Below, piece after piece: positions 34,708 to 42,380 of a stretch of DNA of 64,000 nt. The DNA is from Acidaminobacter sp. JC074. GTDB taxonomy: Bacteria > Bacillota > Clostridia > Peptostreptococcales > Acidaminobacteraceae. Numbering within the stretch: the stretch's first letter is position 1; every line of letters begins with the position of its first letter. The notes beneath the pieces were generated by a model. The model was not told the DNA's origin, made no database searches, and was given only the letters and a program-made list of their open reading frames with translations. The stretch lies in NCBI RefSeq assembly GCF_022496765.1, contig NZ_VANV01000005.1, positions 62,001-126,000 of the forward strand, read 5' to 3'. Both the position numbers and the translations under genes were made by a program.

Positions 34708-35514
34708 CTATTCATAAACAGCCACGGCCATACCAAAATATGTTGGTACTTCATAAGAAAGAAGTCTACCTTTTTTTGAGTCTCCTAAGATGCCGTGTAA
34801 GATAAGCATCTGCCATATAGAATCAGGTTTGGCATCTTCAATTAAACTTTCTTCTATATAAAGAAGTTTTTCTAGATCATCAGCTACTACAAGTGCCATG
34901 ACTTTTTCATCTAAAATCTTAGATGATTCATGATAACCATATGGGCCATCTTTATCATGACAGTGACCTTGATCTGCACTTGCAATAACAGCGATTTTCT
35001 TTTTACTTCTATTAAAGATATTCCCCATAACTTTACCCATCTCAATTAGCTGTGTTTTAGGTATCTCTCTAGTTGGTGCAATAACGACTATCTCAGGCTG
35101 ATAATCAGCCGTACAAAACCAGAGAGGTATCAAAGTTCCCCAATCCATTTCAATGTTAGAAAATTCACCTGAGAGTGCCCCATAATTACAGCCTACTACT
35201 GGAATGTCAGTTTGATCAAGTGCATCTAATATTTCATTAGATAGATCTGTATCACACTTATAGTCAAGGGATACCGATACATCAAACTGAGACAAAGAAC
35301 CTCTACAATAAGCGGTTGTATAAATCCCATTAAAGCCTCTTAACCTTAAACCATGAGGGGTTAATACAACGATGGTGTCTGGCCTATCCTTCATAATAAG
35401 CTCTCCCATTTCAATCATACTATCTCTTGTCTTTTTAAACATCTCTTTTTCTGGACCTGCAATTTCTTCTATAATGGAAAATCCATGAGGTGCCACCGAA
35501 CATGTCGTAATCAT
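34708..35514 (-). CDS. LigB-like class III extradiol dioxygenase family protein
   Basis: The 268-aa protein keeps features of the LigB fold: SVAPHGFSIIEEI, VVLTPHGLRLRGF, VIASADQGHCHDKDGPYG and the C-terminal VPTYFGMAVAVYE. The histidines in APHG and TPHG would bind metal. Relatives include aromatic ring-cleaving enzymes and the LigB half of AmmeMemoRadiSam A proteins; the real reaction here is open. GAAGGAG precedes the ATG. It diverges from nhaC and may belong to the sigma-54 cluster to the right. The 141-bp gap between this gene and the PilZ gene shows only a possible PilZ promoter. Confidence 0.75.
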   Translation of the reverse strand: MITTCSVAPHGFSIIEEIAGPEKEMFKKTRDSMIEMGELIMKDRPDTIVVLTPHGLRLRGFNGIYTTAYCRGSLSQFDVSVSLDYKCDTDLSNEILDALDQTDIPVVGCNYGALSGEFSNIEMDWGTLIPLWFCTADYQPEIVVIAPTREIPKTQLIEMGKVMGNIFNRSKKKIAVIASADQGHCHDKDGPYGYHESSKILDEKVMALVVADDLEKLLYIEESLIEDAKPDSIWQMLILHGILGDSKKGRLLSYEVPTYFGMAVAVYE

Positions 35515-35702
35515 AAAACACTCTCCTTCTCATTTGTCTAGCATTATTATAACACTAATAATTAATCTGTATTGAAATCATTGGACAAAAATCCTATTAA
35601 ATGGCTGATGATGCTACTGACTAAAAATCATTCTATACGCAAAATAAGTTGGCGGTTCGATGAATTTTTCATGACTAACTTGTCATCTATGCCTACAATA
35701 AG

Positions 35703-35719
35703 TTGGTATCTAAATTGCA
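35703..35719 (+). promoter_or_regulatory. Sigma-54 promoter before nhaC
   Basis: TTGGTATCTAAATTGCA has the invariant GG (35705-35706) and GC (35717-35718) at exactly 10 bp spacing, matching the -24/-12 consensus TGGCAC-N5-TTGC at most positions. A sigma-54 activator gene follows nhaC. Confidence 0.72.
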
Positions 35720-35730
35720 GTATTAAGAGA

Positions 35731-35747
35731 TAACTCATCGTGAGTTA
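35731..35747. repeat. Inverted repeat near the nhaC transcription start
   Basis: TAACTCA-TCG-TGAGTTA, perfect 7-bp arms, begins where transcription from the sigma-54 promoter should start. It may be a leader hairpin or a repressor site. Confidence 0.4.
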
Positions 35748-35780
35748 AGAGGGGGAATTATAGTTTTAAGGAGGAGAAGT

Positions 35781-37181
35781 ATGGAATTAAAAAAAATCGG
35801 AATGTTAAAAACAGTCATTACGTTTCTATTCTTGATGGGGTCAATTGCATATACGCTTGTTGTTGCAGAGGGTGTTGTTCACGTACCACTCTTACTAACA
35901 ACTGCACTAGTATGTATTTTTGCACTCTCAGCTGGACGTAAGTGGGAACAACTAGAAAAAGGTATGGTTCAAATGATTGCAAGGACATTACCTGCTGTGA
36001 TGTTTATCTTTCTTATCGGCATAATTATTGGTTTATGGATCAAAGCTGGCATTGTACCAACACTTGTTTATTGGGGACTTAAGATTATCAGTCCAAAGTT
36101 CTTTTTAGTTTCTGCTATGGTTTCTTGTTCCATTGTTTCCATTGCAACAGGTAGTTCTTGGACAGTAATCGCAACCATTGGTATCGCACTTCTGGGAGTT
36201 GGTAATGGCCTTGGTATACCACCAGCAATGACAGCAGGCGCCATTATTTCTGGTTCATACTTTGGTGATAAAATGTCGCCTCTGTCAGAAACAACAAACC
36301 TTGCACCAGCAGTAACTGGCGTTAATCTATTTGATCATATCAAACACATGGTCTACACAACAGGTGCAAGTTATGTCATTGCATTTATAATTTACTTGGT
36401 TATTGGATTAAGATATCAATCTGGCACCAACACTCTAGGACAAGTTAATGAGTTATTAACGATTATTGAATCAACTTTTAATGTGAGTTTACTCCTATTA
36501 CTTTGTCCAGTCATTGTTATTGTCTTAGTTATTAAGAAGTTTCCACCACTGCCAAGTTTGTTCATAGGGGCTGTATTAGGAGGTATATTTGCAATTGTCT
36601 TCCAAGGTGCAACACCTGCGAGTTTGATTAATGTTGCATATGATGGTTATGTCTCTGAAACAGGCGTAGCATTCGTTGATAGTTTGTTCAGTAAAGGCGG
36701 TATCAATTCTATGTACTACACCATTGGAATGATTGTATGCGCAATGATGCTAGGTGGTGCCCTAGATGAATCTGGTATGCTTGTAGAAATCACAACAGCT
36801 CTATTAAGACGAGCAAAATCAAACGGTTCACTGATCCTTGCAGTTGTTGCTACTTGTATAGGTACCAACATCGTTGGTGACCAGTACCTGGCGATCGTTT
36901 TACCAGGCAAAATGTACAAGGATGAATTTATAAAGAGAGGCCTTGATCCTAAAAACCTTTCTAGAACCTTAGAAGATGCTGGAACGCTTACATCAGTTTT
37001 AATCCCTTGGAATACATGTGGTGCTTATGTCAGTGGCGTTATAGGTATCCACCCATTTGCTTATTTGCCATATGCATTTCTAAATCTAATCAATCCTGTT
37101 GTCTCAGTCGTTTACGGCTATTTAGGCATCACAATGGCACCTTTAGAAAAAGAAGAAGAGCCTATCGCATTAGAAGGCTAA
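35781..37181 (+). CDS. nhaC: NhaC family Na+/H+ antiporter
   Basis: The 466-aa membrane protein has about 11-12 helices and the NhaC family segments ATGSSWTVIATIGIALLGVG, GAIISGSYFGDKMSPLSETTNLAPAVTG and NIVGDQYLAIVLPGKMYKDEF. Family members exchange sodium for protons, and some exchange organic anions (malate/lactate type). AAGGAGGAG precedes the ATG. Control by a sigma-54 promoter together with amino acid catabolic genes raises the chance that this member carries an organic substrate rather than only sodium; that is inference. Confidence 0.88.
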   Translation: MELKKIGMLKTVITFLFLMGSIAYTLVVAEGVVHVPLLLTTALVCIFALSAGRKWEQLEKGMVQMIARTLPAVMFIFLIGIIIGLWIKAGIVPTLVYWGLKIISPKFFLVSAMVSCSIVSIATGSSWTVIATIGIALLGVGNGLGIPPAMTAGAIISGSYFGDKMSPLSETTNLAPAVTGVNLFDHIKHMVYTTGASYVIAFIIYLVIGLRYQSGTNTLGQVNELLTIIESTFNVSLLLLLCPVIVIVLVIKKFPPLPSLFIGAVLGGIFAIVFQGATPASLINVAYDGYVSETGVAFVDSLFSKGGINSMYYTIGMIVCAMMLGGALDESGMLVEITTALLRRAKSNGSLILAVVATCIGTNIVGDQYLAIVLPGKMYKDEFIKRGLDPKNLSRTLEDAGTLTSVLIPWNTCGAYVSGVIGIHPFAYLPYAFLNLINPVVSVVYGYLGITMAPLEKEEEPIALEG

Positions 37182-37200
37182 TACCACTTTAATAAATTCT

Positions 37201-37228
37201 AAAAACCAAAGCTTCGGCTTTGGTTTTT
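37201..37228. terminator. Bidirectional terminator between nhaC and the activator gene
   Basis: AAAAACCAAAGC-TTCG-GCTTTGGTTTTT, a perfect 12-bp stem with a stable TTCG loop and A/T tails; it serves both convergent genes. Confidence 0.92.
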
Positions 37229-38678
37229 ACATGTCATCTTTATGTATAAGTACAAAATCACTCTTACTGATACCTAATCTTTTCATCCTATATTGCATAG
37301 ATTGTCTGCTAATATCAAGGCTTTCAGCAGCTTTTGTGATATTGTTTCCATGATTCTTTAAGGCTTCTAGGATCACTGATTTCTCATAGTCAAACATCAA
37401 ATCATTAAGTGATTTTTTCCTACTTGATTTAGTGGGCTCTTCATGAGATCTAGTAACAGCTTCTTCTCTTAAATACCTAGGTGTATGCTCTATAGAAATA
37501 AATGTCTCGTCATCAAGTAAGCACATAGAACTTTCCACGACATTTCTAAGTTCTCTGACATTTCCTTTCCACTTTGCACCTTGGTACAGATTAAGTACCT
37601 GGTCTGTAAATGCAACTGCCTTGGTCTCAATATGCTCAGACAATATTTCCAAGAAGTGATTCGCAAGTAGTTTAATATCGGACTTTCTATCCCTAAGTGG
37701 TGGAATTTCAATAGTTATAACGCTTAAGCGATAATAAAGATCCAATCTAAAGGTTTTGTCCTTAACCATATCCATCAAATCACTGTTACTGGTTGCGATT
37801 ATTCTTACGTCAGATGCAATCTCCTTTTCTCCACCAATACGTCTAAAGGTACCTTCTTGCAAGACTCTTAATAGTTTAGCCTGTAAGCCAATACTCAATG
37901 AATTGATCTCATCTAGTAACAAGGTTCCGTGATTGGCCTGTTCAAATAGACCTCTTTTTTCTACTGCACCTGTAAAAGAACCCTTGGCCGTACCGAACAA
38001 AATACTCTCCATCAAAGTCTCTGGAATTGCAGCACAGTTGATTGCAATAAAAGGCTTATGATTTCTTAGAGATTCATTATGTATGGATTGAGCAAACAAC
38101 TCTTTTCCTGTCCCTGTCTCTCCAACAATTAAAACACTTGAAGTCTGCCTTGCTGCTTTAAGACCTCGTTCAATGGTTCTTTTCATTTCTGAATCATTTG
38201 AGATTATATCATGAAAGCTATAATGTGTCTTACCGGAAGTTGATAACTTGGATTGACTGCCAAAATTGGCTTTCAAAAGTTTATTGTAATGATTCAAATC
38301 TTTACTTAAATCAAGGGCTGCAATAATTTCACCATCCTTATACAGTGGAATTGTTGTGTTTATGACAGAAACTTGCTTACCCTTGTAAGTAAAATATTCT
38401 TCTAACTTATCTACAACCTTGGTACCCGTATTGATGCATTGATAGATGGTAGAGTTGATTGCAGATTTATCTGGAAATACTTCAAACAGATTCTTACCAA
38501 TGACATTTTCACTATCTAGAAACTCAATATTGGCTAAGTGATCATTATAAAAAATAATATTGTATGCCTTGTCAACAATCAATATACCTTCATTCAAGTC
38601 CTCTAATAGGTCAATAACACCATTTTTATTATCAATATCTAAATCTTTCAGTATTTCTTTTACTTTAGAGTTGGACAT
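37227..38678 (-). CDS. Sigma-54-dependent transcriptional activator (PAS-AAA+-Fis)
   Basis: The 483-aa protein has an N-terminal PAS domain (about 20-130; LNEGILIVDKAYNIIFYND), an AAA+ domain (about 160-395) with Walker A GETGTGKE, the sigma-54 contact loop GSFTGA (usual form GAFTGA), Walker B LLLDEINSL and the R-finger region, and a Fis-type helix-turn-helix at the end (NITKAAESLDISRQSMQYRMKRLGI). It activates promoters of the -24/-12 class; two such promoters flank it, before nhaC and before the cyclodeaminase-like gene. The PAS domain probably senses a metabolite. Confidence 0.92.
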   Translation of the reverse strand: MSNSKVKEILKDLDIDNKNGVIDLLEDLNEGILIVDKAYNIIFYNDHLANIEFLDSENVIGKNLFEVFPDKSAINSTIYQCINTGTKVVDKLEEYFTYKGKQVSVINTTIPLYKDGEIIAALDLSKDLNHYNKLLKANFGSQSKLSTSGKTHYSFHDIISNDSEMKRTIERGLKAARQTSSVLIVGETGTGKELFAQSIHNESLRNHKPFIAINCAAIPETLMESILFGTAKGSFTGAVEKRGLFEQANHGTLLLDEINSLSIGLQAKLLRVLQEGTFRRIGGEKEIASDVRIIATSNSDLMDMVKDKTFRLDLYYRLSVITIEIPPLRDRKSDIKLLANHFLEILSEHIETKAVAFTDQVLNLYQGAKWKGNVRELRNVVESSMCLLDDETFISIEHTPRYLREEAVTRSHEEPTKSSRKKSLNDLMFDYEKSVILEALKNHGNNITKAAESLDISRQSMQYRMKRLGISKSDFVLIHKDDM

Positions 38679-38714
38679 GCTGCCTCCTTACTTACTAATT
38701 TGATTATAGATTAT

Positions 38715-38731
38715 TTGGCACGATATTTGCA
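38715..38731 (+). promoter_or_regulatory. Sigma-54 promoter before cyclodeaminase-like gene
   Basis: TTGGCACGATATTTGCA matches the -24/-12 consensus TGGCAC-N5-TTGCA at every position (GG at 38717-38718, GC at 38729-38730). It lies 26 bp before the start codon and 37 bp from the divergent activator gene. Confidence 0.9.
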
Positions 38732-38757
38732 ACTATGAATCATAAAGGAGGAAAACT

Positions 38758-39810
38758 ATGAGTAAATTTTATTTAATTGATGATGCACGCGTAAGAGCAT
38801 CACTCGATATGTTGTCTGTGATTTCAAAAGTTGAAAAGGCATACATCTTAAAAGCACAAAATGAAACAAAGCTATTTCCCGTCATCACCCATGATTGGAT
38901 CATGGGTAAAAAGGACATGGATATCAAATCAGGATTGATTGAAGGTAATGTTGGTGTCTATGGTTTAAAGGCACTTACTTACATGACATCCAATGACCGA
39001 TTAAACATACCTCGTTTAACAGGCACAATGATGATTTTTGATTCTTCTAATGGTCAATTAAAAGGGCTATTAGATTCACGTTCCATTACTGGCATGAGAA
39101 CAGGGGCTGCTGGCGCTGTAGGTGCAAAGTACTTGGCTAGAAAAGATTCTAAAAAGGTTCTTATCGTAGGTTCTGGTAATCAGGCTTTCTACAATGTTGC
39201 TGGCCTCCTAATGACAATGGAGCATATTGAAGATATCTTTATTTACGATCCTTTATCAGAAGATTCAGCTATTAGATTTACAGAGACCATCAAAGACAGA
39301 TTAAAAGATCATATCTTATACAAGTATCAAGAAGCTAATAGCTTTGAAAAACTTGAAAGACAATTTAATGTGAACTTCCATGTGGCAAGTAATCTGATGG
39401 AGGCAACAAAGAATGCAGATATCATCGTTACAACCACACCATCTAGAAAACCTCTTATAGCTGCTGAATGGGTTAAAGAAGGTACACACATTACCTGCGT
39501 TGGTTCTGATATGGAAGGTAAACAAGAACTTGACGAATCCATTTTTTCAATTGCCAAAGTAGTTGTAGATGATATCAAACAAGCCATCAGCATTGGTGAA
39601 ACTGAACTGGCAATAAAGAGAAATGTCATTAAAGTAAGTGATATCTATTCAGAGATAGGTGAAGTCATCATCAATAAAAAAGACGGTCGAACAAGTCAGA
39701 TGGACATAACCATATTCGATACAACTGGTTTAGCTCTTCAAGACTTAATTGTTGCAGACCACTTGATTCAAGTTGCCAAACAAGACAATTTACAAACGAT
39801 TGAAATATAG
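38758..39810 (+). CDS. Ornithine cyclodeaminase / mu-crystallin family protein
   Basis: The 350-aa protein has the family's dimer domain (KLFPVITHDWIMGKKDMDIKSGLIEG) and a Rossmann domain with LIVGSGNQAFYNVAGLL. The conserved substrate Lys is in GVYGLKALTYM, and DSRSITGMRTGAAGAVGAKYLA is the family signature. Members deaminate ornithine, act as alanine dehydrogenases or reduce ketimines. AAAGGAGG precedes the ATG. It is first of a two-gene sigma-54-controlled operon with a class V aminotransferase; both would act on one amino acid or imino acid, identity unknown. Confidence 0.88.
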   Translation: MSKFYLIDDARVRASLDMLSVISKVEKAYILKAQNETKLFPVITHDWIMGKKDMDIKSGLIEGNVGVYGLKALTYMTSNDRLNIPRLTGTMMIFDSSNGQLKGLLDSRSITGMRTGAAGAVGAKYLARKDSKKVLIVGSGNQAFYNVAGLLMTMEHIEDIFIYDPLSEDSAIRFTETIKDRLKDHILYKYQEANSFEKLERQFNVNFHVASNLMEATKNADIIVTTTPSRKPLIAAEWVKEGTHITCVGSDMEGKQELDESIFSIAKVVVDDIKQAISIGETELAIKRNVIKVSDIYSEIGEVIINKKDGRTSQMDITIFDTTGLALQDLIVADHLIQVAKQDNLQTIEI

Positions 39811-39821
39811 GAGGAAAAATA

Positions 39822-40982
39822 ATGAAAGAATTTAACATTGATAAAATAAGAGAAGATTTCCCAGCACTAAAAGAATACGTTTATTTAAACTCATCATCGA
39901 TCTCTATTATGCCATTACCGGTACAGGAGTCACTAAAAGCTTTTATGAATAAGATTGCCTATGCAGGCACTGTAAGCTTTGATGAGGAAGCAGAAATTGC
40001 ATCTGTAGAAAATACCCGTTCAGCCTCGGCTAGACTTTTCAACTGCTCTGAAGAAAACATAGCCATCACATCTAGCGCTACAGAGGGGCTTTGTCAAATC
40101 GCATGGGCATTAAAACCCAAAGGCAACATCATCGTTGTAGACATAGAATTCCCATCTGGTGTGACACCATGGAGAAGAGTTGCCATGGAAACGGGTGCAG
40201 AGATTCGTTTTGTAAATGTAAAAGATAAGCCCGCAGATTTATTTATTGATCAGATTAGAGATCTGATGGATGAGGAAACTTCTGTTGTTTGTGTCGGTCA
40301 TGCACAGTACTCAAACGGTGTTCGATTTGATCTAAAAGAACTTGCGGGGTTGTGTCATGACAACAATACCAAATGTATCATTGATGCGACTCAGTCTGCA
40401 GGTGTTGTTCCTATTGATGTAATGGATACAGATGTGGATGCGCTTGTTGCAGGTGGATATAAATGGTTGTGTGGTCCTTTTGGGGCTGCAATTGTTTATA
40501 TTAGAGAATCTCTAAAAAATGAAATTGAACCTGTTTTTGTCGGTTGGCGTTCAATGAAAAATCCATATATCTTTGATGCGACGAGATACGAGTATAATGA
40601 TGGCTTAAGAGGCTATGAGTATTCTACAATGAGTTATTCAGCAGGTTATGCCCTTGGTGAATCAATCAACTATATTATGGATCTAGGTATAGAAAACATC
40701 TTTAAACAAGCTATTTTAGTTGCCAACTACCTGATGGAAAAATTAGACGAAATGGGTTTAGAGATTTTATCACCAAGAGAAGAAAGTCGTAGAACTGGCT
40801 CTGTCTTAGTTAGATTCCCAGGTCTTGATGGTGAAGAAGTTGCCAAAGAGTTAACGAAAAGAAACGTTATTGTTTCACCTAGATTTAATGCAACAAGATT
40901 CTCATGTCACTTCTTCAACAACTATGATGATATTGATAAGGCAGTGGCTGTGCTTAAAGATATTTTGGAAGAAATGAGATAA
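39822..40982 (+). CDS. Class V aminotransferase-fold PLP enzyme (cysteine desulfurase/lyase-like)
   Basis: The 386-aa protein shows the class V pattern: YLNSSSISIMP, ITSSATEGLCQIAWAL, CIIDATQSAGVVPID and the PLP lysine in ALVAGGYKWLCGPFG. The active-site Cys loop of cysteine desulfurases is not evident; the end RFNATRFSCHFFNNYDDID is typical of lyase or aminotransferase members. It lies 11 bp after the cyclodeaminase-like gene and shares its sigma-54 promoter. It may be an aminotransferase, lyase or racemase-type enzyme for an amino acid carried by the neighbouring NhaC-type transporter. Confidence 0.85.
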   Translation: MKEFNIDKIREDFPALKEYVYLNSSSISIMPLPVQESLKAFMNKIAYAGTVSFDEEAEIASVENTRSASARLFNCSEENIAITSSATEGLCQIAWALKPKGNIIVVDIEFPSGVTPWRRVAMETGAEIRFVNVKDKPADLFIDQIRDLMDEETSVVCVGHAQYSNGVRFDLKELAGLCHDNNTKCIIDATQSAGVVPIDVMDTDVDALVAGGYKWLCGPFGAAIVYIRESLKNEIEPVFVGWRSMKNPYIFDATRYEYNDGLRGYEYSTMSYSAGYALGESINYIMDLGIENIFKQAILVANYLMEKLDEMGLEILSPREESRRTGSVLVRFPGLDGEEVAKELTKRNVIVSPRFNATRFSCHFFNNYDDIDKAVAVLKDILEEMR

Positions 40983-41007
40983 ACCTAACTTAAAATTAAT
41001 TATCTGA

Positions 41008-41037
41008 TAACACTCGTTTTGAGTGTTATTTTTTTGC
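41008..41037 (+). terminator. Terminator after the aminotransferase-like gene
   Basis: ATAACACTC-GTTTT-GAGTGTTAT followed by seven T. Confidence 0.88.
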
Positions 41038-41043
41038 ATAAAA

Positions 41044-41156
41044 TGTCTTTTTTATGAGACATTTTATGCAGTTTAACCATTTTTGTCTTTTTAAAGAGAC
41101 ATTTTGGTGATATACATCAAAAATGTCTTGTTGAAAAGACATTCCAATGTTATGAT
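41044..41156 (+). promoter_or_regulatory. Three phased 18-bp palindromes and promoter of the first DUF4143 ATPase gene
   Basis: TGTCT-N8-AGACA cores lie at 41044-41061, 41084-41101 and 41124-41141, each starting exactly 40 bp after the last. Their flanks are also alike (AAAATGTCTT / AGACATTTT). The third overlaps the -35 of a promoter TTGTTG (41128-41133) with TATGAT (41151-41156) at 17 bp. Sites on one face of the helix suggest cooperative binding by a repressor. Confidence 0.75.
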
Positions 41157-41175
41157 GAAAATGAGGTGATGTCAA

Positions 41176-42360
41176 ATGATGATTAAACGTACACAATACA
41201 TAAATGAAGTCAAACAGGTTATGGACAAACATGTCATTAAAGTACTTCTGGGGATGAGACGTGTGGGCAAATCTACACTCTTAATTCAAATTCAAGACGA
41301 ACTTATAAAAAAAGGAGTCTCAAAAGATCAAATCATCAGTATCAACTTAGAATGGTTAGAACATGAAGAACTTAAAGACTACATGAAACTTCATCAGTAT
41401 ATCAGCGAAAAAATGGTTACGGACAATACATACTATATTTTTCTTGATGAAATTCAAGAAGTCAACCAATTTGAGAAAGTAATTAATTCACTACATTCCA
41501 AAGGTCATACTGACATTTATATCACAGGATCCAACTCTAAATTACTCTCTGGAGAACTAGCTACCTATTTAACAGGGCGTCTTTACACTATTGAGATATA
41601 TCCCTTATCTTTAAATGAAATTTACAATCACCGTCCAAGCAATCACGAGTTTATAGATTATATAAAATCTGGTGGATTACCTGGAAGTCTTCAGTTCGAT
41701 AGTGAAAGAACAAGAAAAAACTACATTATGGACATGTACCAATCTATTTTACTTAAGGATATTGTGGAAAGATATCATGTTAAAAATATTGATTTGTTTA
41801 AGAGATTTATGCAATATCTACTAAATAATATCGGTCAGACTTTTTCTGCTGGTACAATAACTAAGTACTTAAAGAATGAAGGAAGAAAACTATCACGCGA
41901 AACAATTTATCAGTATATTGAAGCTGCAAAGAATTCTTACCTTATTTACAGTGTTTCACGGTTTAATGTAAAAGGTAAAGAAGTTCTTAGAGCCAATGAA
42001 AAATACTATATTAATGACTTAGGTATCAGACAATTATACTTTAATAATGAGAAGGATATTGGCCAGGCCCTAGAAAATATTGTGTTCATTGAACTTAAGA
42101 GGCGTGGTTACACCATCGAAGTAGGTAAATACGACGATAAAGAAATTGATTTCATAGCTAGTGATGGCTCTTCGACTATGTATATACAAGTAACCTATTT
42201 ATTGGCGAGTGACTCTACAATTAAAAGAGAATTTTCAGTACTAGAGGCAATAGAAGATAACTTCCCTAAGTTTGTAATTTCTATGGATGAAGTCAATCAT
42301 TCAAGAAATGGAATTATTCACAAAAATATAATTGAATTCTTATACGAAAAAAGAGACTAA
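41176..42360 (+). CDS. AAA (AAA_14) ATPase with DUF4143 domain
   Basis: The 394-aa protein has a P-loop GMRRVGKST (about 30-38), Walker B YYIFLDEIQEV and sensor YITGSNSKLLSGELATYLTGR, followed by the DUF4143 part: SLNEIYNH, GGLPG, YLLNNIGQTF and the C-terminal nuclease-like LENIVFIELKRRGYTIEVGKYDDKEIDFIA. DUF4143 ATPases are widespread in bacteria and archaea and their function is not established; the end resembles a PD-(D/E)XK fold (Glu, Asp, Gln). GAGGTGATG precedes the ATG. It is alone behind three phased palindromes, which may be bound by itself or by an unlinked regulator. Confidence 0.87.
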   Translation: MMIKRTQYINEVKQVMDKHVIKVLLGMRRVGKSTLLIQIQDELIKKGVSKDQIISINLEWLEHEELKDYMKLHQYISEKMVTDNTYYIFLDEIQEVNQFEKVINSLHSKGHTDIYITGSNSKLLSGELATYLTGRLYTIEIYPLSLNEIYNHRPSNHEFIDYIKSGGLPGSLQFDSERTRKNYIMDMYQSILLKDIVERYHVKNIDLFKRFMQYLLNNIGQTFSAGTITKYLKNEGRKLSRETIYQYIEAAKNSYLIYSVSRFNVKGKEVLRANEKYYINDLGIRQLYFNNEKDIGQALENIVFIELKRRGYTIEVGKYDDKEIDFIASDGSSTMYIQVTYLLASDSTIKREFSVLEAIEDNFPKFVISMDEVNHSRNGIIHKNIIEFLYEKRD

Positions 42361-42372
42361 TCGTCTCTTTTT
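42348..42372. terminator. Terminator overlapping the end of the DUF4143 gene
   Basis: AAAAAGAGAC-TAATC-GTCTCTTTTT; the loop contains the stop codon. It also faces the convergent metH gene. Confidence 0.88.
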
Positions 42373-42380
42373 GATTAACC

